A stretch of DNA of 64,000 nucleotides from Acidilobus sp. 7A (GTDB lineage: Archaea; Thermoproteota; Thermoprotei_A; Sulfolobales; Acidilobaceae). The stretch lies in the NCBI RefSeq assembly GCF_003431325.1, contig NZ_CP010515.1, positions 1 through 64,000 of the forward strand, in the 5' to 3' direction. The translations under genes and the position numbers were made by a program. Shown in pieces: positions 50,966-59,488 of the stretch; positions within the stretch are counted from its first letter, which is position 1, and each line of letters begins with the position of its first letter. The notes under the pieces were generated by a model. It did no database searches, was not told where the DNA came from, and was given only the letters and a program-made list of their open reading frames with translations.

Positions 50966-52360
50966 GTGGATGATATTTTGGGTAAGGAGAAGGATCAGCT
51001 TCTGGCAGACATCTTTAAGGAGCCGCTCACGGACAAGGAGGTCATTGCGTTTAGGCAGAGGGTGTTCGAGGACCTTATTGACGAGAGGGCTTACACCATA
51101 GTGAGGGGCTTCGTAGAGAGCATTAAGGAGGTCAGCAGGCTGCTGAGCCTAGAGGCCGAGGCTTACGAGGAGTTCAAGTACGGCCTTCACATTGACGCAG
51201 CCCTAACTTACGTGAACGCCCTAGAGGCGACGTTGAACCTAGTGCGAGGCCTGAACGTGAAGTCTGAAGGCATCGCCAGCTTTATCAGTTACCTTGAAGG
51301 CCTGGTCCAGGGCAAGGAGTTTCAGGCCCTAAAGGGGTTGGCGTACGAGGCGAAGGCAGCCAGGGACAAAATAAAGGTTAGGGTAAGCGTGGACGGGAAC
51401 AGGGTAAGGGTCACAGGTGACGGCGGCGAGGATCTATCTTCAAGGGTCGAGCAGCTGTTCTCAAGGTTTAAAGGACAGCAGGTTCGTCAGATCAGGTTCA
51501 CGGGCAGCCGCGAGCAGACAACCCACGTGCACGCTATGATATTAAGGGGCATCTACACGATCTTCAAGGAAGAGTTTGATGTCATGAGAAGGCTGAGGGA
51601 CGAGTTCCCCAACATACTGGATGAGGGCGTTAAGAACTTCGCTAAGGAGTTCGAGTTCTACATTAAGTACATCGAGTACATGAGGGACATAGAGTCCAAG
51701 GGGTACAAGTTTTCAATACCACAGTTCACGGAGGACGGTTCGATTCACGTCAAAGGCTTCTATAGCATGTTGTTGGCTAGGAGGAGCACCGCCGTGACTA
51801 ATGACATTCACGCCTCCGGCGACAGGAGGGTTTTCATAATAACTGGCGTGAACGGCGGAGGGAAAACAACTTTTGCAATTACCTTCGGCCAGCTGGCGTT
51901 CTTAGCCTCAATAGGCGTGCCCGTCCCAGCCGAGGAGGCCAGGGTGCCCCTGTTTTCTAACATAATTACAGCCTTCCCGGTTGAGGAGGACAGGCTGGAG
52001 AGCCTAAGCAGGCTCGAGGAGGACATAGTAAGGGCAGTCAACATATTAAAGGCGGCTGACAGCAGGACGCTGGTCATAGTCAATGAGCTCTTCTCCACCA
52101 CTACGTCAGACGAGGGCTTTGAGCTCGCGAGGCGCTTCGTAAGTGAAATAGCTAGCAGGGGCTCATACCTCATCTACGTCACCTTCATCACTAAGATAGC
52201 CACGCTTGAGAACGTGATCAGCCTCGTGGCGCAGGTACAGGACGGGAGGCCGACCTTCAAGATAGTGGAGGGAGGCCCTCCGTCCAGCTACATGGCTGTC
52301 CAGATAGCCGCAAGGCACAGGCTGCTTTACGAGGATGTTAGGGGCCACGCCGGACGGTGA
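50966..52360 (+). CDS. MutS-like ATPase A
   Basis: 464 residues. The C-terminal ATPase has IITGVNGGGKTTFAITFGQL (Walker A, about residues 289-308) and TLVIVNELFSTTTSDEGF (Walker B, about 369-386). The helical lever and core region of MutS domains III/IV precedes it. The mismatch-recognition domain I is absent. Walker B reads NE instead of DE, as in MutS-related side families. The coding frame stays open upstream to about 50879 (ERVLWDLRIEELVD, like MutS core proteins). The real start may therefore be an unusual codon near there. It forms an operon with MutS-like B (6 nt gap). Confidence 0.82.
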   Translation: MDDILGKEKDQLLADIFKEPLTDKEVIAFRQRVFEDLIDERAYTIVRGFVESIKEVSRLLSLEAEAYEEFKYGLHIDAALTYVNALEATLNLVRGLNVKSEGIASFISYLEGLVQGKEFQALKGLAYEAKAARDKIKVRVSVDGNRVRVTGDGGEDLSSRVEQLFSRFKGQQVRQIRFTGSREQTTHVHAMILRGIYTIFKEEFDVMRRLRDEFPNILDEGVKNFAKEFEFYIKYIEYMRDIESKGYKFSIPQFTEDGSIHVKGFYSMLLARRSTAVTNDIHASGDRRVFIITGVNGGGKTTFAITFGQLAFLASIGVPVPAEEARVPLFSNIITAFPVEEDRLESLSRLEEDIVRAVNILKAADSRTLVIVNELFSTTTSDEGFELARRFVSEIASRGSYLIYVTFITKIATLENVISLVAQVQDGRPTFKIVEGGPPSSYMAVQIAARHRLLYEDVRGHAGR

Positions 52361-52366
52361 GCCCCA

Positions 52367-53851
52367 GTGATAGAGTTCGACCTCTTGAGGGTAGGCGACG
52401 TCCCTGAGGCGAAGGACAAGGAGGACCTGGTGAAGGACCTGGAGCTGGGGAAGATACTGGATGCCGTAGCCCAAAAGGACGAGCTTATTAGGGGCGTATG
52501 GAGCCACGTGCTCCTCCTCTCTGGCGCGGACGTAGAGTCCATAAGGTACAGGCAGGAGGCCGTCAAGGACGCCATTCAGAACAGGGACGTCGTTGTAGAG
52601 CTGTACAGGTTCACAGGGGACGTCATAACAAGGACTGAGAGGGCGGCGTTCCTCGTGACTTATGACAACCCAGAGCTAGTGGTCCTCGAGACAGCGGCCG
52701 GAATGAGGGTGATGATAGACGCCTTTAAGGACCTAAAGGGCATCCTCAGCAGGGCAAGCTTCTCCTCCCAGGCCTTCCAAGGGCTGGTGAACACGATAAG
52801 GGAGAACGTGGACGAAAACTTTATAGCGTCTGCAAAGGAGCTGCTGAGCTTTTTTGACATCAGGAACAACACGCTGGAGTTCTCAGTAAAGCTCGGCGCG
52901 CATAACACCTTAGTTGACCCGGTAGTTCTGGCCCCCAAGAAGGAGGGCGGCGTAATAAGGAAGCTGTTTAACAGGGAGAGCGCCTATGAGTTTAGGCTGG
53001 ACCCCCACGATGAAAGAGGGGCGGAGATCCTAGGGGACATAAGGAAGTGGGTTCTCGCCGGCTTAGCGCCGACCATGCTGAACGCCTACGAGCACCTGCT
53101 GCAGTTCTTTAAGACCTTGAACGAGCAGCTGGCATTCTTTGTGGGTGCCATAAACCTTCACGACCTCTTCCAGAGGCTTGAGTTGCCCTTAGCCTACCCT
53201 GAGATCTCCGAGGGCACGCTGTCGTTCAGGGACCTGCACTGCCTCTCCCTCGCGATTTCGCTTAACAGGAGGCCTGTCCCGAACTCCCTGGAGACCCGTA
53301 ACGTTAGCGCGTTCATAATAACGGGCGCCAACAGGGGCGGCAAGACTACGTTCCTGAGGTCGGTAGGCCAGGCGATACTGCTGGCGAGGGCCGGGGTCTT
53401 CGTGCCGGCCAGCAGGCTGGCGCTGCCGTCGGCCGGGGCCCCCCACACGCACTTCCAGAGGGAGGAGGAGAGGACGATGTCCTACGGGAAGTTCGAGGAG
53501 GAGGTGATAAGGTTCAGGAAGCTGGTTGACCTAGTGAGGCCTGGGGACTTCGTCCTAATGAATGAGAGCTTCTCAACCACTAACCAGGTTGAGGCGTCGG
53601 AGGTAGCTAAGCAGGTCGTGTCGGCCCTAGTGGACAGCGGGGTGACCGTCTTCTACGTCACGTTCCTGCAGGACTTCATACACCACTTCGTCAAGGAGTA
53701 TGGTGACAGGGTAGTCCTCCTAACGCCTGAGAGGCTGAAGGACGGAACCAGGACCTTCAGGCTGGTGCGGGGCTCCGTTCAGCCAGGTTACGCGCTTGAT
53801 ATATGGGATAAGCTCTTTAAGCGCGAAAGCAGTGCAGCGAAAGCCCTCTAG
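52367..53851 (+). CDS. MutS-like ATPase B
   Basis: 494 residues, homologous in layout to the preceding gene but only distantly similar. Walker A is IITGANRGGKTTFLRSVGQA (about residues 320-339), and Walker B is DFVLMNESFSTTNQVEASEV, again NE. VFYVTFLQDFIHHF resembles the switch/His region of MutS. It lacks the N-terminal mismatch-binding domain and the Smr nuclease domain. Two dissimilar MutS-like subunits in tandem suggest a heterodimeric DNA-acting ATPase. The role is unknown: repair, recombination or genome defence. Confidence 0.82.
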   Translation: MIEFDLLRVGDVPEAKDKEDLVKDLELGKILDAVAQKDELIRGVWSHVLLLSGADVESIRYRQEAVKDAIQNRDVVVELYRFTGDVITRTERAAFLVTYDNPELVVLETAAGMRVMIDAFKDLKGILSRASFSSQAFQGLVNTIRENVDENFIASAKELLSFFDIRNNTLEFSVKLGAHNTLVDPVVLAPKKEGGVIRKLFNRESAYEFRLDPHDERGAEILGDIRKWVLAGLAPTMLNAYEHLLQFFKTLNEQLAFFVGAINLHDLFQRLELPLAYPEISEGTLSFRDLHCLSLAISLNRRPVPNSLETRNVSAFIITGANRGGKTTFLRSVGQAILLARAGVFVPASRLALPSAGAPHTHFQREEERTMSYGKFEEEVIRFRKLVDLVRPGDFVLMNESFSTTNQVEASEVAKQVVSALVDSGVTVFYVTFLQDFIHHFVKEYGDRVVLLTPERLKDGTRTFRLVRGSVQPGYALDIWDKLFKRESSAAKAL

Positions 53852-53951
53852 ATCCCTCACTGTCGCGGCCGCTGCAAGGACATCTTAATTTATTAAAAGG
53901 GATAATGTTGATTTTGGGAAAGGCCGTTGGACCCTTGACTAAATGAAGGGC

Positions 53952-53986
53952 AGGCCCCGCACCTTCAGGGCGGGGAGGAGACCAGA
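53952..53986 (+). repeat. Solitary TnpB right-end hairpin (family A)
   Basis: AGGCCCCGCACCTTCAGGGC then GGGGAGGAGACCAG (ending at 53986) matches the family A end (GGGGAGGAGGTCAG) with changes. It stands between the MutS-like pair and the amidohydrolase. No tnpB is attached. Confidence 0.5.
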
Positions 53987-54093
53987 TTTGAACTAGAGTG
54001 GGATAAGCCGTTCCCCCGCTTTAAAAGGTGGAAGTGAGAGCTGCAAGTAGCGCTAAGAGCGCGCCGTTGCCTTCAGCGTAGAAGGGCCTGAAG

Positions 54094-55074
54094 TTAAAGC
54101 TCTAAGGAGCTGTAGGCCCCGTCTATGCACGAGGCCCCGTAGACCTCCTCCGCCGTGCCGTGAGCGTAGCCCTCCAGCCCCTTCCCCCTCATGCCTGAGG
54201 CCAGGAGGGTCATGAAGACCTCCTCCATGTACTCCCTGGGGCTGGCGTTTGAGACGGCCGGGTAGTCAGAGCCGTACATAACCCTCCCTGCCGGGAAGTC
54301 CCTAACGACCTCGGGCACCAGCTGAGGGGGCAGGGCTGAGGTGTCAGCGTAGACGTTGTCGAACCTCCTGGCTAACGACATGGTCTCCTCGAAGAAGACG
54401 CCCGGCGCTATGGCGCTGTAGCCTCCCGCGTGGGCTATGGTAACCACCGCGTCCCTATGCCTTGAGAGGACCGGCTCAAGCTTCGAGGGGTCACCGTACT
54501 TGCAGTACCTGGGCAGCTCCCATATGCCTGGGTCGCAGCCGCCGTGCACTACCACCGGCACCCCCTTGGCCTCCGCCACCTTGATGACGCTCTCCACCTG
54601 CTCGGAGTCGAGCCTCTTAAGGAAGAGCGTCGATATCACCTTGAAGCCCCTGAACCCCCTCGCTATTGCAGCCTCGAGCTGGGCCTCCAGCTCGTCCGGC
54701 GGCAGGCTGAGGTTAGCTGGGAACAACACGGGGAAGTTGGCGCTCACCGCCGCCTGGGAGTGCCTAGCGAAGGAGCAGAAGCTCTCGGCGAGCTTAACAG
54801 CTGAGAGGTAGAGGGCCTCAGGCTCCAGCTGGTCCATTATGTCCCTAGCAAGCCTCTCTATGAGCCCCCTGACCCTCTCGTGCTCGGCCCTGACCTCGTC
54901 AATTGGTATGTCCGCCAGCACGTCCCTGAAGGGCGGTATGCCCAGGATCACCGCCCCCCTAACGCCTGACTCCACGAGCCCCCTGACGTAGGAGTTGAAC
55001 TCCCCAACCTCCTTCACCACGGGCATGTGGACGTGGGCATCTATGACGCACTCTACTGGGACGTCAGCCCTCAA
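54094..55074 (-). CDS. Amidohydrolase-family metal-dependent hydrolase
   Basis: 326 residues, TIM-barrel amidohydrolase_2 type. Metal/active-site motifs: CVIDAHVHMP (HxH), GFKVISTLF (Lys region), VVVHGGCDPG (His), VTIAHAGGYS (His) and MYGSDYPAVSN (Asp). Substrate could be a decarboxylated aromatic acid or a related lactone; not decidable. TTG start behind a TATA-like GTTTAATACC (about 55103-55112). A 51-bp piece of this gene's 3' part is duplicated at 50059. Confidence 0.87.
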   Translation of the reverse strand: MRADVPVECVIDAHVHMPVVKEVGEFNSYVRGLVESGVRGAVILGIPPFRDVLADIPIDEVRAEHERVRGLIERLARDIMDQLEPEALYLSAVKLAESFCSFARHSQAAVSANFPVLFPANLSLPPDELEAQLEAAIARGFRGFKVISTLFLKRLDSEQVESVIKVAEAKGVPVVVHGGCDPGIWELPRYCKYGDPSKLEPVLSRHRDAVVTIAHAGGYSAIAPGVFFEETMSLARRFDNVYADTSALPPQLVPEVVRDFPAGRVMYGSDYPAVSNASPREYMEEVFMTLLASGMRGKGLEGYAHGTAEEVYGASCIDGAYSSLEL

Positions 55075-55124
55075 GGCGCCTCGGAGGGCCTGTGACCACC
55101 TGAGGTATTAAACGATGTATACTG

Positions 55125-55538
55125 TCACGCCCTCCTGGAGCAGGGCCTCAGCCCCCTGGACTTGAGGTAGCCGTCTATGTCCTGACCGGGCAGGAAGTAG
55201 TAGGACCTGCAGGGGCCCCCTGATGTTGCCTTGACTAGTACAACCATGCCCTTCCTTGTCAGGGAGGCAAGCACGTAGCCCAGGGCGCCCTTAGATATGT
55301 TGGCCTCCCCGCCTATCTCATCCCTGGCATGAAAGCCCCTGGATATGACGTCGAGGACTAGCTTCTGCACGTTGCCAACCTTCCTGGACCTGCCGTCGAC
55401 CCACGCTATTGCCCTGGAGACCTGAACAACTGCCGGCCCCTCAACCACTACGCTGCCGTCATCGTAGCAGGTGACGTTACCGTACTTTACCGTGATGCCT
55501 ATCGAGCTGCACTGCACCTGCCTGGACAGGGCAAACAC
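55125..55538 (-). CDS. Winged-helix DNA-binding protein
   Basis: 137 residues. A beta-rich N-terminal part (IGITVKYGNVTCYDDGSVVV) precedes a winged helix: VQKLVLDVISRGFHARDEIG, ISKGALGYVLASLTRKGMVV. The C-terminus GGPCRSYYFLPGQDIDGY resembles a wing and dimer region. GTG start. It sits next to the tRNA-Arg gene in divergent orientation. Regulator of unknown target. Confidence 0.65.
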   Translation of the reverse strand: MFALSRQVQCSSIGITVKYGNVTCYDDGSVVVEGPAVVQVSRAIAWVDGRSRKVGNVQKLVLDVISRGFHARDEIGGEANISKGALGYVLASLTRKGMVVLVKATSGGPCRSYYFLPGQDIDGYLKSRGLRPCSRRA

Positions 55539-55618
55539 CGCGTTGACGAGGCGGGGTCCGGCATAAATGCGTTAAGACGACGTGAAAGGGTTTATGCTCC
55601 GCCTTAGTATAGAGAGGC

Positions 55619-55693
55619 GGGTCCGTGGCGTAGTCAGGACCAGCGCGCCGGCCTTCGGAGCCGGAGGTCGGGGGTTCAAATCCCCCCGGACCC
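55619..55693 (+). tRNA. tRNA-Arg (anticodon TCG)
   Basis: A complete cloverleaf of 75 nt. The acceptor stem is GGGTCCG/CGGACCC, the anticodon stem-loop CCGGC-CTTCGGA-GCCGG gives anticodon TCG, and the T arm is GGGGG-TTCAAAT-CCCCC. No intron is seen and CCA is not encoded. A TATA-like GTTTATGC lies ~28 nt upstream (55589-55596). It decodes CGA and CGG, which are rare in this AGG-rich genome. Confidence 0.95.
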
Positions 55694-55806
55694 GTGGGCC
55701 TTGATCCTTCAAGCGGCCTGAAGAGGTTCGCAGGTCCTGGAGGCAACGACATTACCTACACGGCTTTGACTGACCGGCTGAAGTATCCCTGTAGGTCCGC
55801 AAAGCC

Positions 55807-55977
55807 TTACGGCCTCAAGGAGCAGTTATGCTCCTGGGAGTCCATAGCTACTGCGGTAAGGACCGCCCTGGCAAGGGGGTTCTCGACATTTTTAGCGGTC
55901 TCGAGGATCTTCTCAGCGTGCCTCACCTTCTCGTCAGCCCAGGCCTCCAGCCTTGACTTGAGCTCCCTCGCTGACAA
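55807..55977 (-). CDS. Small helical protein, possibly truncated
   Basis: 56 residues from TTG 55977, with a TATA-like CTTATATATA (about 56009-56018) at the right distance for leaderless transcription. Sequence: two helices (RELKSRLEAWADEKVRHAEK; ENPLARAVLTAVAMDSQEHN). The AMDSxxH pattern resembles archaeal ferritin-like or DUF helical proteins, which are longer, so this may be a 3'-truncated gene. Unrecognised otherwise. Confidence 0.45.
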   Translation of the reverse strand: MSARELKSRLEAWADEKVRHAEKILETAKNVENPLARAVLTAVAMDSQEHNCSLRP

Positions 55978-56189
55978 TCAGCGTCCCAGGTCTGTAGCGT
56001 ATTCATCATTATATATAAGTGATACGCTGTAGTTTTATATCGTATTGCAAATTTACAGTTTTTAGCTACCTAACCCTTGAGGCCTCGCCTGGCGCCGAGC
56101 TGGAGATATGCCCAGGCCTTACTCATGAAGGCCTTGGCTTCAGGAAGAAGGCAAAAACTCAAGGGAAGACTTAAGGGAACTACCAATGG

Positions 56190-56723
56190 TCACGGAAGCG
56201 CTATCCCAACGGCGCCCGCGTAGGCCATTATGAGGAACACGAAGGCGTCAATCAGCGAGGCTGCGGCGCCGATCTTCCTCAGCGCGGCGTTCTCCGTGTA
56301 TCCGGCGGCGCCTAGGAAGATCGTCACTATCACGAGCAACCCTAGCGCCACCGACAGCGTGTAGAGCCCGTGCTGGGCCGCGAATATGGTGAAGCCCAGG
56401 AACAGCAGCCCCGTGAACCACACGGCGTGGTTGACGGCCATCCTGTTCCCGCCGCCTATGGCCAGCGGGAGGCCCAGGGCCCAGAGAAGCAGGATGAAGG
56501 CAGCCGCCACTGTCGCCCCGAATATGTTCTTGTCAGCTATTATGAACCCCAGCGCTATGGTCTCCAGCAGGGCGCCCGTCAGGAGGACCCAGCCGAAGTC
56601 CCTGGGGTTGTTCTTACCCTTGGGCAGGTCCAGCTCAACAAAGCCTATGACCAAGGTCATGACGGCAGCCTCCCACAGAAGGGTGTTCAGGGCCACCTCA
56701 GACAGGGACGGACTACTGGACAT
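56190..56723 (-). CDS. Six-helix membrane protein, acetate-transporter-like
   Basis: About 177 residues with six hydrophobic helices. The order, including a late IGAAASLIDAFVFLIMAYAG helix, recalls the GPR1/FUN34/YaaH acetate transporter at 47299, but the NPAPLGL-like signature is missing. ATG 56723 is about 25 nt after a TATA-like CATAAATACC (about 56743-56752), so the longer GTG 56732 is less likely. Isolated gene; substrate unknown. Confidence 0.6.
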   Translation of the reverse strand: MSSSPSLSEVALNTLLWEAAVMTLVIGFVELDLPKGKNNPRDFGWVLLTGALLETIALGFIIADKNIFGATVAAAFILLLWALGLPLAIGGGNRMAVNHAVWFTGLLFLGFTIFAAQHGLYTLSVALGLLVIVTIFLGAAGYTENAALRKIGAAASLIDAFVFLIMAYAGAVGIALP

Positions 56724-56949
56724 AGGTTTCACGCTGTTGTGGTATTTATGTGGAACCCTTTATAAGAATTCTCTGAAAACTGATAAGTATCCAGCCTTAT
56801 AGACAACAGCATATATGTCAACAGATGCAACGCTTTTTTAAAAGGGTGCTTGATAGGGGGATGGGACGAAGTGCGTCAGTCCCAGGCTTTGGAGGCAAGC
56901 CCATCCTTATCCCCCCGCAGGTCTCCTACCTAATCGCCCAGGCCGAGAA

Positions 56950-57500
56950 GGCCCTCTTGGGAAGGCCCTGAAGCCTGTGGCTGAGCCGGTCTCGTAGGCC
57001 TCCCTCACTATGTCTGTGGGCCTCTCCTCAACTTCAGCGTCCTCGCTCAGCAGTACGAGTCCCCTGTTGCCTAGGAACCCCCTTGGGTCCTTGGCCGTAG
57101 TCCATATCAATGGCTCTCCCTCAGGCGGGGCCCTGCCGAGCCTGAGCACCTGGGCCATGAGGCCCTTGAAGCGGTCGTAGTTTTTCGGCACCCTCACGTC
57201 TGGCGAGAACGCGATTACCCTGCCGTCCTGGAGGTGCACGTAGACCTCCGCGAGCCCCTCCCTCACCGGTGCCTTCTCAAGGAGGTTAAGGAGGCTCAGG
57301 TGAACTATGTCTGGCCTCCCCCTCCTCCACCAGGCCTCAAGTGACCTCATGACCTTTCAGTGTGTGCCCGCGTCAAGCAGCATCTCCCCTGGCCTCAGGC
57401 CGTACCTCCTGGCGGTCCTCACAACCTGGGGGTGGCCCGCTATCTGCTCGGGGATAAGCTCAAGGGCGGCCTCGAGGAGGACCACTGTGACCTTGGCCAT
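56950..57500 (-). pseudogene. Broken nep1 (rRNA pseudouridine N1-methyltransferase)
   Basis: The frame starts at ATG 57500 (AKVTVVLLEAALELIPEQI, then GLRPGEMLLDAGTH) but hits an in-frame TGA at 57357-57359. It then continues in the same frame with RPDIVHLSLLNLLEKAPVRE and FSPDVRVPKNYDRFKGLMAQ, the Nep1 core. Near the end (GFRAFPRG, the IGAFPHG motif) the frame is lost and the last ~40 residues are missing. Nep1 methylates a pseudouridine in 16S rRNA. The gene looks decayed, or has an assembly error plus a real truncation. Confidence 0.75.
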
Positions 57501-57554
57501 AAGCTCATCCTCTGCGATCGTAGGGCCTCTTCATTGGTGCTCTCCGAAGCTCTG

Positions 57555-57756
57555 CCGTTTGTCCCTAGGCGCTCATCCTCATTAATTTGCGTTCGCTCGT
57601 CACGCCTAGGGACTCCCGCCTCGTCCATAGGGACTCGCCGTCCCCTATGGCGTCATGGGCGGCTGTCGAGTCCAACGGAACGGGGCTCCCATCTACGGGA
57701 ACTGAGGGGCCTCATCGCTATCATCTCCCTCGCCCTTGGGGCAGCGCCCCCATCAG
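57555..57756 (-). mobile_element. Solitary TnpB right-end relic, family B
   Basis: Matches the region 32962-33160, which is the 3' end of the second tnpB. Shared landmarks are GCCGTTTGTCCCTAGG, a mirrored CCTAGGGACT, CGTCATGGGCGGC/CTCATGGGCGGC, CAACGGAACGGGGCTCCCAT (with small changes) and TTGGGGCA. Only the 3' part is present. It sits upstream of the broken nep1 gene. Confidence 0.65.
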
Positions 57757-57891
57757 GTGAGGGTCATCCGTGAGACCTGTCACAGGTATTACCATAAAAA
57801 GGGCCTCTATCGATGTGAAAAGTGTTCAGCCATGTCATCACTGGTTGTCAGAGGGGGAGGAGAGGGCTTTCTGCGTTTCCACTGTATGTAA
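57757..57891 (+). CDS. Short zinc-ribbon-like ORF
   Basis: 44 residues starting at GTG. It contains CHRYYHKKGLYRCEKC and ends RFHCM, suggesting half of a zinc ribbon. No promoter is clear. It may be the remnant of a longer gene. Low confidence. Confidence 0.25.
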   Translation: MRVIRETCHRYYHKKGLYRCEKCSAMSSLVVRGGGEGFLRFHCM

Positions 57892-57967
57892 GTTCTAGCC
57901 TAGATCGTCCTAGCATCTGAAGGCCTTCACTTTTTAACGCCCTCAGCGACGAGTGTGCCCGGGCAGC

Positions 57968-59419
57968 ATGTCAAAGGGGCAGTGGAAGTACCCAAGGGGC
58001 TACCTGAGGCTGGTCTCCATAGTCACAGCTTTCGCGGCCATCCTCACGCCCCTGGACAGCACCATAGTCAGTGTCTCCCTTCCTGCTATAGCGAGGGGGC
58101 TGAGGGCCTCTTACCTGGAGACCATATGGGTCCCCATGGGCTACCTAGTGTCGCTCTCCGCCTTCCTCCTCCTGTTCGGGAGGCTTGGCGACGTGAAGGG
58201 CAGGAGGAAGGTCTTCACGACCGGGTTCCTTATCTTTACTGTGGCCACGGTCATGTGCGCCCTCTCAACGGGCGGCATTGAGCTCGACGCCTGGAGGGTT
58301 GTCCAGGGCATGGGGGCTGCAATGATACTGGCCAACAGCGGCGCCATAATAACTGACGTCTACCCGCCCTGGGAGAGGGGCAAGGCCTTCGGCTACTGGA
58401 CCCTTGCGGTCTATACAGGGACCACGGTGGGCCCCGTCGTGGGAGGGGCAATAACGACCTTGAGGACCATAGCTGGGGTTCCGAGCTGGAGGTGGGTCTT
58501 CCTCGTAACTGTACCCCTTGCCCTGACAGGCTACCTGCTCTCACAGGCCTACCTCAAGGAGTCCGTGGGGCAGCCGGGCCAGCCCATTGATGCAACGGGC
58601 GGCGCCCTGGCCGCCCTGGGGGTAGTGGCCTCCCTCTTCGGCCTGACGGCAGCCTCCTTTGAGGGCTGGTCGCCCCCTTACCTGGCCCTCCTGGTTGTGG
58701 GAGTGGCCCTCATAGCGGCGTTCGTTGCATGGGAGGCCAGGCTTGGCCACCTGGCCCTCCTCGACGTGGGCCTCTTCAGGTCAGTTCAGTTCTCCATGGG
58801 CAACCTGGCGGCCCTCCTGAACTACGCCGGCTACTTCTTCGTCCCATTCTTCCTCAGCTACTACATGATAGTGGTCCTGGGCATGAGGCCCATAGAGGCC
58901 AGCCTCGCCCTCCTATTGCTCTCCCTAGCAATGGTTGTCCTATCGCCCATAAGCGGCAGGCTGTCAGACAGGGTGGGCGCCAGGCCCCTCGCCACGGCCG
59001 GGATGCTGCTGATAGCCCTCGGCCTCCTTCTTCTCATGCAGCTGGGCCTAAGGGCCACGCTGGCGGACGTCACCTGGAGGGCCCTCATAATCGGCGTGGG
59101 CATGGGCCTCTTCTCAAGCCCCAACACGGCCTCGGTAATGGGCGCGGCCCCGAGGGAGAGGCTGGCAGTGGCCTCGGCAACGCTGAACCTCATGAGGTTC
59201 TACGGCCAGTCCCTCAGCCTCGCCCTGGCCAGCTCCCTCGCAGCGGTATACATACCCAGGCCCGTCCTGGTGAACGTCTTCACGGGGCTGCCCGTGAGCG
59301 CCGCGGCCAGCGCGCTTGACTTCATCAGGGGGGTGAGGCTCGTCTACGAGGTCATGGTGGTGCTAGTCGTGGTAGGAGCCATAGCGTCAGCCATGAGGGG
59401 GCGCGAGGGCAGGGCCTAG
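57968..59419 (+). CDS. MFS drug/solute transporter (14-helix DHA2/EmrB type)
   Basis: About 483 residues with 14 helices. LDSTIVSVSLPAIARGL is the helix 1 signature, GRLGDVKGRRKVF the loop 2-3 motif, and AVYTGTTVGPVVGGAI resembles motif C of drug/H+ antiporters. LSDRVGARPLATAG is the second loop. GTG 57953 or ATG 57968 follow a TATA-like CTTTTTAACGC (about 57930-57940). It ends before the SRPBCC gene. Substrate unknown; efflux is likely. Confidence 0.87.
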   Translation: MSKGQWKYPRGYLRLVSIVTAFAAILTPLDSTIVSVSLPAIARGLRASYLETIWVPMGYLVSLSAFLLLFGRLGDVKGRRKVFTTGFLIFTVATVMCALSTGGIELDAWRVVQGMGAAMILANSGAIITDVYPPWERGKAFGYWTLAVYTGTTVGPVVGGAITTLRTIAGVPSWRWVFLVTVPLALTGYLLSQAYLKESVGQPGQPIDATGGALAALGVVASLFGLTAASFEGWSPPYLALLVVGVALIAAFVAWEARLGHLALLDVGLFRSVQFSMGNLAALLNYAGYFFVPFFLSYYMIVVLGMRPIEASLALLLLSLAMVVLSPISGRLSDRVGARPLATAGMLLIALGLLLLMQLGLRATLADVTWRALIIGVGMGLFSSPNTASVMGAAPRERLAVASATLNLMRFYGQSLSLALASSLAAVYIPRPVLVNVFTGLPVSAAASALDFIRGVRLVYEVMVVLVVVGAIASAMRGREGRA

Positions 59420-59488
59420 GCCTTCAGATGTTGGCCTGCAGTACAGCGACTTTATAACGTGCCATAGGCCCAGCTGCCAGGGCCACGC

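Noticed and set aside
55694-56032. 112-codon plus-strand ORF after the tRNA
   Set aside because: The minus strand holds a better leaderless small gene (55807-55977); the plus frame has no promoter or motif.
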